A stretch of 64,000 nt of DNA. Origin: Endothia cerciana. Its lineage: Eukaryota; Ascomycota; Sordariomycetes; Diaporthales; Cryphonectriaceae. Under the pieces are notes generated by a model that saw nothing but the letters and a program-made list of their open reading frames with translations, was not told where the DNA came from and did no database searches. The translations under genes were made by a program, and so were the position numbers. Below, one piece after another: positions 42,201 through 54,002 of this stretch (the first letter of the stretch is position 1; every line of letters begins with the position of its first letter). The stretch spans positions 558,001 to 622,000 of the forward strand of contig JALRMH010000015.1 of NCBI GenBank assembly GCA_026119935.1. Direction: 5' to 3'.

Positions 42201-43250
42201 CTTCTTTACGCAACCAGTCAGGCCACTGGTTTGCTTGGTGTGGCGGGATCGCGATACTTGCCTGGACTGGCGGGAGGGGGGTTGGTGATTGCTAATACTC
42301 GGTCTGCTACCCCTTCACATTGCACAGTCGACGAGGAGAAAGTTTAGGCTCACGAGGAGAAAAATCTTCACAAATATTTCCAGGGTTGTACGTTGTAGGA
42401 GATCTTGAGGCTGGGGGAGAAGGAGAAAATCAGAAGAGGGAGTTCTAGCCCGCCTTGCCAGGAAGACACACACCAGCATGCAGTGCCTTCTAGCACTCAC
42501 TATCGTTCTTTCTTTGGCTCTGGCAAGTATGAGGACTATAATTGCAAATCGCCCTAGCCTGCTCGTTTCCTAGCAAGAATCTACCGAGACAAATTGAAAA
42601 TGCCCATATATGATCACTTCGCAATACCTATTAGCCATATAAATAATATTGCCGGGCTAGTAACGGCGTACAACATAGAAATCCCACATAACGCAACTCA
42701 CGCCCTCTCAGATTGTGGTAGTATTATTCAGGCAGCCTGAACGCAACGCCTCAGACCACTCAGTTACATTGTCATTCACTAAGAAGAGATAACAAAGACT
42801 GGTGTCGTTGAGTCTGAAAAAGCAGTCCCCGGTACTCGTTGGTGGGCCATCTATGTCCCTTCCGGGCCCTGGGGGCTGGCATGCGCACCTCTAATGAGGT
42901 GCTCCTACGAGAGAGATCATGGGCCCCCTCCCTCAATGATCCTTGGTTCTGTGTCTGCGAACAATCTTTAGGTCCACGACCCCTAATTTGAGATACACAC
43001 AAGTCATACCCACACTTTCAGGCTAACTACGTGGCCAGAGAGAATTTGCGCTCGGCGGGCCGCCATAATCGTACCGTGTAAGTCAGCAATGCAGCCCCCG
43101 CCCCGTCGCGCCAGACCCCCCGGGGCCCGAATTTTTAGCCTGCCGCAGAGTCCCTCCAAGTCGCAACGGTTTCAACGACAGACGCCCGCCCGCGGCACCT
43201 TCAGCACCTTCCTCCCACTACACACCTCTCGGCCAGGCACCGCCGCGACC
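42201..43250. other. Intergenic and leader upstream of sen54
   Basis: Nothing recognisable was found up to the sen54 leader. An upstream in-frame ATG at 43089 would extend Sen54 by 54 residues. Confidence 0.5.
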
Positions 43251-44738
43251 ATGGCCTTCGACGACGAGGACGACGTGACCAGACGGCCCCCGACATCCCA
43301 GTCGCCCGAACAGGCCCAGGAGACGGCCGAGGAGGCCCTCGAGGACGAAGCGCAGGACTTCGCGCATTTTGCGTCCCTGCAGCGCAAAAATATTTCGGCG
43401 CAGGCTATACGGAGAGGCGAGAAGGACTTCGAGAGCCATGGCACGCGCTCTCAGGCCAGTGCGCTCGAGACGAGTCGCCGCGCGATGGAGGACGTGCTGA
43501 GTTATACGCGGCTGCACAACCCCGGTAAGGACTGGGTGAGGGGCTGGTACTTCCCGGAGAGGTGGGCTGCGGCGGGCGGGGAGGGCGAGGAGGCGGAGCG
43601 GGAGGGGACGGAGGACGCAAAGGGGTTGAAGATCGCGCGGGAGAGGGCTGCGGCACGCAGGGAGATCCACGCGAGAGATCGGGTGGTGTGTACGGGGCTG
43701 GAGCACCGGACGCTGGGCAGGAAGATACGGGGACAGGGGACTCAGGTTCCGGGCTGGGACCAGGTGTGGTTGTTGCCGGAGGAGGCGCTGTTCCTGGTGG
43801 AGAGGGGCACTATGGACCTCTGGTGGCCGACAGCCTCGATGGCTGAGGTCTTCCCTGTGGAGGTCGAGGGAGGCATCGACGCCGAGGCCGCAGCACGGCG
43901 CGTGAAGGACCTCGAGGAGGAGGACGAATATGCGCTTGGCTTCCCGCTCAGTCTCCAGGCGGCATACTCTCTACTTGTGGGCGAAGAGGGCGAGCGAGGC
44001 AAGGTTACACTGCGCAGCCTCCAAGTCTTCTCGAACCTCAACCGCGCAGGCTTCAACGTCATCCGCGTTCAGCCACCAGAAACAATACCGCACAACCCCC
44101 TCACCGTCGGCGAGCCTACGCAAAACCTCTGGCAACGGCTCATCTCCCTCCTCTTCTACGAACGAGAGCCGGTGTATCCCGCCTATGGCCCTCTCGTCCG
44201 GCCCGGCCTCTACCGCTCCTACGCATCCATATATAAACAGCTTGCCTTGATCCCGCGGCACATACCAACACCCCACCCCCCAACTCACCCCTCGACCACC
44301 GCAGACTCCCCCTTCCGCGTACAGTACCACCTCTGGAAGCCCGGCACCCCCAACTGGTCAAAGACCAAGCCGCCCGCGCCACCAGACTACCATCTCGCCA
44401 TTGTCGACGCAAACGACACTTCCGTGCCCACGGGAGAGGAGATCACCGCGCTGCTGGACTCGGTGCCGCACGCGCCGCCCCCAGAGCGGATGAGGGGGCA
44501 CGCAGTGCACCAACGGCTCAAGCATGGCCATCGAAATGTCCTTATTGCGGTTGTTGACCATGGAGTGGTGAACTTTGTCGGGCTTGCGGAGGGGGCCTTT
44601 GGGGAGGAGCTGTTATACAGGAATTTTGACTCCGGGCGAGGACCGAGGGGTGGGAAGCGGGGCGGAAGGGGTGGTGCGAGAGGGGGCAGGGGGCGTGGAT
44701 CGCCGGGACGGGGAGGGAGAGGGGGCAGAGGGGTCTGA
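43251..44738 (+). CDS. sen54: tRNA-splicing endonuclease subunit Sen54 with RGG-rich tail
   Basis: Sen54 is a structural subunit of the Sen2/Sen34/Sen15/Sen54 complex that removes introns from pre-tRNA. The ORF gives 495 residues from the ATG at 43251 (context GCGACCATGG). An in-frame ATG at 43089 would give 549 residues, but its extra segment looks like leader sequence. The N-terminal tRNA_int_end_N2 domain includes SALETSRRAMEDVLSYTRLH, KIRGQGTQVPG and WLLPEEALFLVERGTMDLWW. The following LRSLQVFSNLNRAGFNVIRV matches the family's YQVYAHLKRLGY-type block. The C terminus holds about ten RGG/GRG units (residues ~463-495), which is not part of the usual Sen54 domain. Confidence 0.92.
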   Translation: MAFDDEDDVTRRPPTSQSPEQAQETAEEALEDEAQDFAHFASLQRKNISAQAIRRGEKDFESHGTRSQASALETSRRAMEDVLSYTRLHNPGKDWVRGWYFPERWAAAGGEGEEAEREGTEDAKGLKIARERAAARREIHARDRVVCTGLEHRTLGRKIRGQGTQVPGWDQVWLLPEEALFLVERGTMDLWWPTASMAEVFPVEVEGGIDAEAAARRVKDLEEEDEYALGFPLSLQAAYSLLVGEEGERGKVTLRSLQVFSNLNRAGFNVIRVQPPETIPHNPLTVGEPTQNLWQRLISLLFYEREPVYPAYGPLVRPGLYRSYASIYKQLALIPRHIPTPHPPTHPSTTADSPFRVQYHLWKPGTPNWSKTKPPAPPDYHLAIVDANDTSVPTGEEITALLDSVPHAPPPERMRGHAVHQRLKHGHRNVLIAVVDHGVVNFVGLAEGAFGEELLYRNFDSGRGPRGGKRGGRGGARGGRGRGSPGRGGRGGRGV

Positions 44739-47442
44739 AGAGCCCCTTGCCGCCGCCCTTCACATCGTCGAAACGCAAAGGCAGCAGGGCTGTGGTCTCC
44801 TAAGGGCCGGGTCACAGGCCCCTACCGATACTCTGCAGGCGCTTTCACCGCCAGGAAGACCTGATATTTAGCGTTCCCGCGTTGGGGGTTGCTATGGTGT
44901 GGCTGCGCTGTTGATGGTATCTGCTGGTGAGTCAGCCTCACGATGAATCTCGCAAGGCTGGACCATCCACTCCAGCTGTGCGCGGGCTATCTTGGGACTC
45001 GTGGGCCTTCTTGCTTCTCGCTAGTTAGGTCCGGATCTCTTAGAGCCAACGAGTGTTGCCTCCTCGTCCGTTGCACAGGGACGTGTTTGTAACACACACC
45101 CTTCGCTTGATGCAGTCCGATTATGATCGCACGACCTTGGACTAGAGAGACAAGTCTGTTTTACGAAGGCAACCTTCCTGCCATGAACGCTCTGAACGCG
45201 TCGAGATTGGTCCCTGCTGTGCCAATCACGTACGCACGCGTATACGAGAGGATCGAGTTGCTTGACAGCTGACGTTGGGCCTCATACTTGTTGCGATATC
45301 TAGTCAAGGCTGATAACTGCCGGGTCTTTGTTGGATGCATGCCCTAGTGGTACACATTACGGCAGGTTTCGGGTCACACGGCCCCCCGGTTCTTTTATTT
45401 GCAGCCTTTAGTCTATCAAACTATGATGAAACACAAGTTTATTTGATAGAACCAAGTTTACCTGATGCACGGCAGCTGACCCAGCATTGGAGTCTGCCAC
45501 AAGGCGAGCGTGTTAAACAAAACTCATTCTGTCAGCTGGACATGAGTAACTGCGAGTGATGAATCAGTGAGTTTGTCGATCAAGAGACCCAGGCCTCTAG
45601 TGGGCCGATCCCGGTAACATGTGAAATTTGCATCAATTATTGCGCCTTGTGTCTTAGCCCTTCGGTGTGTCTTATCCTAGTGGGTACGGCGCCATGCCAA
45701 CACCTGAAGGGAGAACAACCCCGTTACAAGACCCCTTGCCAGGTGGAATTGATCACTACTCACGGTGCTACAGGGGGGACGAGCTTTTAGGCCTATGAAG
45801 ATCGTATGCTCATTGGGCAGCTGGCATTCTCTCGCGCAAATTCTGGGATGTCATGCTGGGCTATCAGTAGCCCACGTCCTGCCTACGGACGCTGAGCCGA
45901 CTTGGTTAGCGCTCTACATATAGAGCAAGATGAACTCCGGAATGCAGGGCCCAGTCGGCAGATAAGCAACCCAGAATAGGCAATGTCTTATGTGAAAGTA
46001 ATTTCCACTGCATTCAGTGGCCAAGAAATACTTAGCTTCTGGCTGAGCTGATATTGGAATTGTGAAAACTTAATTTCGGGTACAGTTGGGGATCCCGAGG
46101 GCACCCCGTGAGGAACTGGGCACTTTTGCAAGGGGCTGGAGACCAAAAGTTCACTTCAGTGTCCCAACGAGGTTCTCCCCAGTCCCACCCTTCCAGAGTT
46201 ATACGTCGATCCAGCACCATCTGTCTTTGGATCTGAAACTTGAGGGATTTTGAAGAATGACGAGATGGCTAAAGAATTTGTTTGAAGAGTTTTTTTTCCC
46301 TTCTTCCGAAGTGAGTTGACTGAACTTGCACCAGGTGGAGGGGGGGGGGGGATCGGCCGGAGAACGATAATTCTGGTGAGGTCTTTGCTGGCGGGCGTTC
46401 ACTGCAAGTTCGTTCCTTTTTCCGGCCCACGGGTGGGACGGCCAAAAGGCACTTACTTGCCCCCATCGAAGCCGTGGCAGATTTCTCAGATGCAATGCTG
46501 ATGGCGACAAACCCACATGCTGTATACGAACACAGCATGAAGTACTCTAGAAGCCCGGTGGTGTTGTCGCAATCGATTCGTAGGTCCCGAGAAGCCTGAA
46601 ACTAAGGGAGATCTCAATCATATTAGCGCCCCCACGCCCCGGCATGGCCACTCTACCAATGGCACTCAAGCCTCTAGACAAGCTTGGAACCTTGCTGAGA
46701 CGGTGTGACAGATGGAATCAACTAGATTAGGTCGGGGCAGGAAAGGAAAGCATGGGGCGGTGACGGCCGACATGGACACGAAGAGAAGAAGAGATGAAAA
46801 TTCGAATACTACGTTGGATCACGAGGAACATTGCAGGTGCCGTAAGTATCCCGTTCCGGTTGTGGTCTTCCTCTTCAGTCTTCGCCGTCCATGGGCTGAG
46901 TGTGGGATTGTGTCCAAGGAAGGTTCTTAGCAGGTTCCGATAACGGTTCAGGCTAATGTGTAGATGAGGACAGTAGTTGGTATTGGGACCCCGGCCATTT
47001 AGTTGTCTTTTGTGCAGGAGGGCAAGACGAGAGTTCAGGTGTGTCCGCGCTAGACATTGCGTTGAAACCCTCTGCTGATTAACGTTTCGACCACAACCAA
47101 CTCGTCCCCTGTACTTCCCTTCTCATCCTCTCCAAGACTTTGGCCCCCGTCCCTCTACTCAACTTCGAAACCCTTCCAATTCGTGGCCGATCTTCCTCAC
47201 TTTCCCATCAACCGCGACACCACGACACAATACCATACCACAACTCCCCTCTTTCGTTGGCGCGGCCCGAAAAGTGCATTAATAAAACCCCTGCTCTTGT
47301 GTTTCGGCCCACTGTCAACCATCTTATGACGGGCTGCATCTGATCCTGTTGTTCAGCGCGACCACAGCCCTCAGCACAGAGCTTACCCTACTACCCTTGG
47401 GCCCCGGCAGTGTGCTGATAGCACCAAGTCGAGCCAGCGCCT
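44739..47442. other. Long intergenic region between sen54 and the two-domain protein gene
   Basis: This 2.7-kb region has average composition. A G12 run lies near 46339-46350, and C/T-rich sequence immediately precedes the next gene (about 47090-47300). No ORF was recognised as a gene. Confidence 0.5.
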
Positions 47443-50400
47443 ATGGAGGCCGATACCGAGAACACAGCCATGGAGACGCCCCAGAGCCCCTCCGTCGACG
47501 CCCGCATGGTCGACACCTCCTCGAAGGAGTTGACACCTGCGGCCTCACGCGATACCTCGGTCCCTGCGTACAACGGCGAGGACCGGGATAAGGAGATCCA
47601 CAACGCCGCCAGGTTCGGTGGCACGGACGGCAGACCCAACGCTCATGATGACGAGGGCGATGAGACCAGCTTTGCCGGGGCAGATACCAAGGTCGAGGTC
47701 GGGCGCGATACGTAAGTGTAGTCCAGTTCCTCGTGTCCTAGTCAGCCTGTCCCGGCCCTCTCTGAAGACAACCATTGCATCACCATGGCCTGGCCTGACC
47801 GTATCCGGCAACTCCTTCTCACCTCTGATTTTCCTTCACCTCGTACAAAAACACCCCTTCTGCCCCCGCCTGGACATATCCTGCCCCCCCCCCCCCATTC
47901 CGGTGTTGGGTTTCTCCCAACTGGGCTTGGCTGCCTAATAGAGTCGACGAGTGTGGTGGGGAAAGACTCGACACAAGTGAGGCAGGTTATGCCTAGGGAC
48001 TCAAGGGACTCAAGGAATTCCTGCCACCACCCACTGAGCCTGCAAAGGAAAAACAAGAGAACAACAAACAGCAACCACAGCACAGCACACCAATTCTATC
48101 CTCACTTTGCACAACCCGTAATTGCCACATATTACACACTTCACCTGCCACCTCAGCCCGGTCTTGGCGCTTTCCAAGCTTTGCCAATAGCCCTGCCGCT
48201 TGTGCTGGTCTGCAGCTACTTCATTCCTCCTAGTGGTGGACTTTGCTTGGCTTGCAGCCTCCCACTCAGCCGGCTCTCCCAACAAGCTCAACTGAGCTAC
48301 ACCCTCAAGGGCCCGGTTCAGCATCCACGTACAAACCGGAAGACTCTAGAGATGTCAGTGGTGTCTTCTCCCATTCGCCATGGGCTGCGAACTCGAAAAG
48401 AGAAGGGGTTTGTTGTTGAACCCCCCCATGGTACTGGCCTGCGTTGCAGTGTGATCACCCGGGGACTATCACAGACCTTCATAACCTCACCCGTGCTCTC
48501 ATATCAGCCATCACCACCGGGTTCCATCAGCTGGCTCCCGGAGACGTCATGTCAGGCCAAGCGGCTGCCTGGAGCATCTTGAATTCCTCATCCACAAGCG
48601 TCAGGAAAGAACGTCTTAGTGTGCGTCGCATCGTGGGGTCACCGCCAACTCTCGAAGTGTGGGGTTTTTTTTTTTTTTTTTTTTTTTTCTTCTCTTTTCT
48701 TTCTCCTTCCCCACATACAATTTCCTCCCTCACCTTTTCGTAAATACACGTGCTCTACCAACCAACCCCACCGTCTCCTTGCGCGCGAACTGGCAAACTT
48801 GCTTCGCGACTTCTCTCGTGCAAGCACTTCTTCGTCGCCGAGCTGACTAGTAGTGGTAGATTCAGCGTGATAGAGCGCCCAGCCGATACGCCTATCGAGG
48901 ACGAGAAAAAGCCCAACGGGTCCGTCATGGAGGCTGCTGACGAGCCTACCGAGTCCAAGGTTACTGCAGCCCAGGATGATGACCATTTTGTCAACAGCGG
49001 TGCGGCCGGTGTGGACGACGCTGAGTCGATTATGCTGAGCCCGCCCCCTGACACCTTGAGTTCCAACTCGGAGGTTCTGAATGAGGGTCCCGAGGACGAG
49101 ATTGTCGTTGGGTCCGTGAAGGGCAAGTCTACCGAGACGAACTCACCTGGCCTCGCCTCTGACCAGGGTGGCAGCGGAGAGGTGATGGATGTCGATCACG
49201 AGGGCCACGGAATCGAGGGCGAGGACGTGAAGGAGCCCGAACAGCGACCCAAGCGCAAGCGCGCCTCCCTGTATGAGGACCTTGCCGAGGAGAACATGGA
49301 CAAGTCGATTCTCGACGAAAGCATCGACGACTTCGCCGCGCCTGCCCCCGGACCCACCCAGTCCAAAGCCGCCGGAAACCTCCTCAACATTACCAATACC
49401 AAGGGCGTCATCCTTGGGCACTGGCGTGACTCTGAGGCTCCTGAAGCCGACAAGCATGTAGTCAAGGGCTTCATTGACTCACGCGACAGACTCCGCACTC
49501 GTATCCAGCCTGTCAACCGTGATGGCAAGATCGTCGCGAGCAAGTACCCGCTGAAGCCTGGGCCAGGTGGCAGCTGGGTGACCTTCCACAACATCGTTTT
49601 CGATGATCACCTGGTGCACCTCGACCAACACCAAGTCAAGGAGTACGTCAAGGTTCGAGCTGATATGTCTTCCCAAGAGGCCGAGGGAGACGCCAAGGCC
49701 AATGATAAGCGTGCTGTGCAGCAAGCCATCCAGGTCTGCCAGAGCCGTGGTCCGCCTCCCGAGGGTGCTCTTCCACCCCTGATCGCGTACGGGGCCGTTA
49801 TTCCTGAGCATGCTCGCATCTCGTACTCTCGTGCCGAGAAGCGCCGTCGTACCGCGATCGCATCTCCGGCAACCCCTGACGCCCAGGCTCCCCAGCCCGT
49901 GCTGCCCACTCGGATTGCCCCGAGTTATCAACCCGTCCAGCCAGCGCCATCCGTCCAGCAGGTTCCTGACAACCTGCCGGGTCACCGACCCACAAAGATT
50001 CTCCTTGGCTATTGGAAGGAGTCAGCTGAGCCCGAGCTTGCTAATAAGCATGCCGTCTTCGGAATTCTCGGAAACAACGACATGTTCCGCGTCAAGGTAG
50101 GTAGGGAGACCCGCGATGGTCGCCCTATGCAGAGCAACTTTCCGCAGGGCGCCGGTGCCCTGTGGATTAACTCTCACCAGTGGGAGCGCGAGGACTACCT
50201 TGCCGACCTTGCCCGTGATGAGATCAAGGAATACTGCCGTGTCCGCCAGTGGCAGATCGACCGCGGCGAGCGCGATGCCGACATCCCAGAGAACCGCCGT
50301 CAGGCTATTTCGGAGGCACGTCGCCGCGCCGCTTCTGGCATCAACAAGACTAATAAGCCCAACGGCGCGAGTGCTGGCAACCAGAACCAGTTCACGGATG

Positions 50401-50903
50401 CCATCCTCACCCACGAGACCCCCGCTCATGAAACCCGACAGGCCATTGCCCGCCGGAGCGGCCCTGCTATCTACCCCGCCACTGCCAGCTCCCGCCCGGG
50501 CTCGTCCCAGCAGACTCCTGGCTTCCGCGCCGCCAACCGCTCCTCTGGTGGCGTCGATCCCCGGCTCGAGCGCGCCAGCAACCTCGCACTTAATGCTGTG
50601 TCTCGGATCGAGGCAAGCCAGGCCAAGGTCGAGGAGCGTGATGCCCACATGGGTCCACCCAGCAGCCACGGCGACGCCGCGTTTCGCGAGAGCATCGGCC
50701 GCCTCAACAACGTCTGGTCCTCCCAAGAGGCCCACCGCATCCGCACAGGCAATGAGGATGCCAAGATCCACATGGGCGTCAAGTACGAGCGCAAGCGCAC
50801 CGGTCCCTTTGCCGGCAAGCTTGTCTCCCAGGGTGCCATTATCAGCATTGATGGCGAGGACTATGTCGAGTATCGTGTCTTGACCAAGCCGACCTTTATC
50901 TGA
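47443..50903 (+). CDS. Conserved fungal protein with two copies of a ~85-residue domain, function unknown
   Basis: The model is join(47443..47711, 48851..50903), 773 residues. Exon 1 starts MEADTENTAMETPQSP and ends at a GTAAGT donor; phase matches exon 2, which begins SGRFSVIERPADTPIEDEKK. The intron is 1,139 nt, unusually long for this genome, and ends in TAGTAGTGGTAG with three in-frame acceptor choices. The protein is acidic and disordered at first, with a basic PKRKR (nuclear-signal-like) stretch. Domain 1 lies at about 49404-49660 (ILGHWRDSEAPEADKHVVKG ... VKEYVKVR) and domain 2 at about 49992-50260 (ILLGYWKESAEPELANKHAV ... IKEYCRVR). They share ILxGxWxxS, KHxV, RDG and KEYxxVR. I do not recognise a named family. 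Splitting into two genes is possible but less likely. Confidence 0.75.
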
Positions 50904-52122
50904 CTCTTGACGAGCTCGCCTCACACCCGCGTGTCCTGGCTAGCCGCCTGACGAAGCTGGCGGCTCTTGTCTGACGCGCGGCTCTACTTCGCTGCTCCAA
51001 TTCAAATCGGTCCTCCTATGGACCATAACGTCTCGGTCTCCTCACGGCCTTCTCTCCTTCGGCGTTCTGGCTTGCGGAAATAATACCCCAACTGGCGTTT
51101 TTCTACCTGTTTGTTGGCCCGGCCCGGCTTTCAGAAGCAACACAAGTGCCAGTTTTTTTTTTTTTTTTTATTTTTTTCTCTGTCCTTCCCTTCTCCCTGC
51201 TACAAACTATATTCGAAGACAAAAGCAGAAATTGCTGCCTCACAGGCTTTAATTGGGGAGTAGGACGGCCCTTCACCTTTCACCGCATAAAAGACAGGGG
51301 AGGCTGTTTGACCTAATATGGTACCGATTCACAATCGCCTTTGGGCCACTCTCTTGAGGACACACAGTCAACCCTGTGATGGCCTTGCCCGACCGTCGCA
51401 ACCAGCCTTCGGTCTATGGTATAAGCTGTGGGTCTTGTTGCCTCTGTGCGGCTGCTTAATGGGCGGTGGACGCTAGGTTTGATGGTTGGGCAAGGCTTTG
51501 TGGCAGGTCTGCTTGGGGGAAATTCACGTGGATGCCGGTTCGCCTGTATGATGGACGGACGGGCGGGCTGTCGAGGATGGTCTGACCGACTGCCCCGGCT
51601 GGCCTGGCCTGCTCTGCTTCACAGGAAACTGTATGGAAAAGCATTGTGGGACACTTTGAAGATGCTCGATTAACAAAAGGATGGCAGAACACCGGCGGCT
51701 GGATAATGATGTTAATGTATGACGGGTGGCCAGAGAGAAAGAAAAAAAAAAAATGTGGCGAGCGGCTGAGATGATGGATGGATAGCTTAGCCCTGCCTGA
51801 CCTGACCAGAATTCAACAACAAGTGTGTTCATAGAATGTCCGTCCGGCTCCCTTGCGTGATGTGCGATCGCATGTGTGCGGAGCTCGTCTCATGTGAGAC
51901 GAAAGCATCCTCACTCAACTGTAGGCCGCAAGGCAGTGGCGGTGTTTTTTTTTGTTTTTTTATTTGAGAAATGGCACTTTGTTTTTTTTTTTTTTTTTCA
52001 TTCCTTGGTATCTCTGTAATGAATGAATGCATCACGGAATTATGCAAGCGTTCTAGCTTCCCTACTTCCTCCACCCCTTCCGTCCCATGTCTTCTGGCAC
52101 GTCGGTTGGGGGTTTGCCACCA
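50904..52122. other. Convergent 3' flank with long T tracts
   Basis: The spacer lies between two convergent genes. T-rich homopolymers occur at about 51153-51177, 51944-51962 and 51981-51998, with a mirror A-tract at 51741-51753. They may serve 3'-end formation for both transcripts. No gene was recognised. Confidence 0.5.
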
Positions 52123-53669
52123 TCATGAAGCCGTCTCCTCCTTCTTGTCCCCGTCGGCCTCGTACCCTTCAACCCTCATATCCTTCAGTCCCAGGTCCTC
52201 TTCCTCCCTCTCGGTGCGGGTGTACTCCTCCACCGTCATCTGTGCGTCGGGCTGCGTCGGGTCGTCCGCCAGGCTCTGGACGTAGCTGCTCGCCAGCGGG
52301 TCCACCAGCACGATGGTGAACTCCCTCCTGCCCTGGATCGCCTCGTCCAGCCCCTCGAAGAAGGCCGTCCACCGCGTCTTCTCGTCGCCGCCCAGGCTGT
52401 CGCCGCCCTCGCCGCCCTGACCGTCCGCCTGGAAGATCTGGTTGCGCAGGTCATCGCGCACCTGCGTCAGCAGGCCCTCGACGGTGGTGAACCGCCCGCC
52501 GAGCGTGCCGGGGTTGACGGCGAGCTGGAGCTCGGGACACTCGAGGGCGCAGCTCTCGCTCTTGAGGATATCTCTCGCCAGGTCCTCGCCCGTCTTGACC
52601 CTGAGGCTGATCCTCTTCCCCTTTTCCGGCACCGCCCCGCCCGTCTTGACATCATTGCTCTTGTACCCACACGCGTCGCACACCGTGCTCATCAGCACGA
52701 CCTGCTTGAAGTGCGGTATGTCCACCATCTTCATGTGCGTGACACAGGGATGCATGCAGCCCGGACAGCTGGCCGGGAAGCTATACACCTCGTCGGGTAT
52801 GATGTCCTCGTTATCGCCGAGCCGTCCCTGTCCCTGCAGCGGTATCGAGCCGTCGCCGCTCGGCACTGCGGTGTCGCTCAGCCCGAGGGCCTCGTTCTGC
52901 TCCGCCGTCCGCTCGTACTCGCGCTTCTCCCACTTGCCCACGCCGTCGTGCAGGTCGGGCGCGATCCAGCTGTTGCCCGCGGGGTCGTCGACGAAGACGC
53001 GGAAGGGGAACGCCTCGCCGGCGAGCATGGCGCGCGCGCGCGCGATGACCTGGGCGATCTTGTCGTGGACCTCTGGCTGCTGTTCCCTGCGGGCCTCCTG
53101 GCCCAGCTCGAGGTCTTCGACGACACCGGACAGCAGGCCCTCGACGTTGGTCAGCTGGCCCTTGCCCGGCGGGATCTCGAGGTCGAGCTCGATGAACTTG
53201 ACGGCTGCGGTGTCGGCCTTGACGACCTGGCGGGAGTAGTCGGGCATGGCGGTCAGGCGGAGCTCGTAGTGGGTGCCCTTGGGCTGGACGGAGCCGGCGG
53301 CCTGGATCTCATTGTTCTGGAAGCCGCAGTGGTCGCAGGAGAAGGACATTATGATGATCTCGCGAAAGTAGGGGATCTTGGTGAGGAGGAGACGGGTCAT
53401 GCCCTGTGGCTGGTGTGTTAGCCTTTGCTTCCGGTGCGAGGGTCTGGTGCGGACAAGGGGCGGGCTAGGCTCACATTCTCGTGGCAGTTCATGCACAGCG
53501 ACTCGATCTCCTCGACGGGCTTCACATCGTCATCGTCGATTGGGTGCCCCGCGCCGTTGGTGGCGGGAGCAACCTGATCGACCTGCTGGCCGATGGACCT
53601 GAAGTAGTCGGGTGGGGAGGTGACGTTCGTGACGTTCGCGCTGTTCGTCTGTGGTGGGTCGGAAGACAT
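52123..53669 (-). CDS. zpr1: Zinc finger protein Zpr1 (eEF1A-binding chaperone)
   Basis: Zpr1 binds newly made eEF1A and helps it fold, and moves between cytoplasm and nucleus. The model is complement(join(52123..53403, 53475..53669)), 491 residues, the usual length. The intron lies inside the first zinc finger, joining CMNCHEN to GMTRLLLTKIPYFREI. Two C4 zinc fingers are complete: Cys59/Cys62 with Cys88/Cys91 (CDHCGFQNNEIQ), and CPGCMHPCVTHMKMVDIPHF with CDACGYKSNDVK. Each is followed by its ZPR1 beta-sandwich (IPPGKGQLTNVEGLLSGV and NPGTLGGRFTTVEGLLTQVR), giving the tandem ZnF-ZPR1 layout. The acidic tail ends GDKKEETAS. Confidence 0.97.
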
Positions 53670-54002
53670 GGCGAAATGGTTATCTGGGGGTCTGATGTTG
53701 CGTGAGTGCGTGTTGGGGAACTCTCGCGCCCCGTCGATCCGAAAATTTTGGAGGGGTAATCGTGATTGCTGATGTAGAGGCGATGGCGGGGTATTCCCGG
53801 GCTTATGTCATAAGGGGGCGCCGGGCCCAGCAGCTTGGGGAAGGTTCTCGCCGCCCCTGGTCTTGGGGCCCTGTATGGTTGTGCCTTTGGGGGCAGCACG
53901 AGCCTGGCTCCAACTTGGGTGGTTAGGCCGCGGCCTGGGCCGACTCTGGGGTTGAGTCTGAGGGAGCCTCCCTCTGAAGAGCTGGCCGGTGGGTGACCCA
54001 TC

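Noticed and set aside
50022..50924. 300-codon minus-strand ORF opposite domain 2 of the two-domain protein
   Set aside because: Antisense shadow of a GC-biased coding region; composition is Ala/Gly/Leu-rich without motifs.
52711..53421. 236-codon plus-strand ORF over zpr1
   Set aside because: Opposite strand of the Zpr1 zinc-finger region; no independent support.
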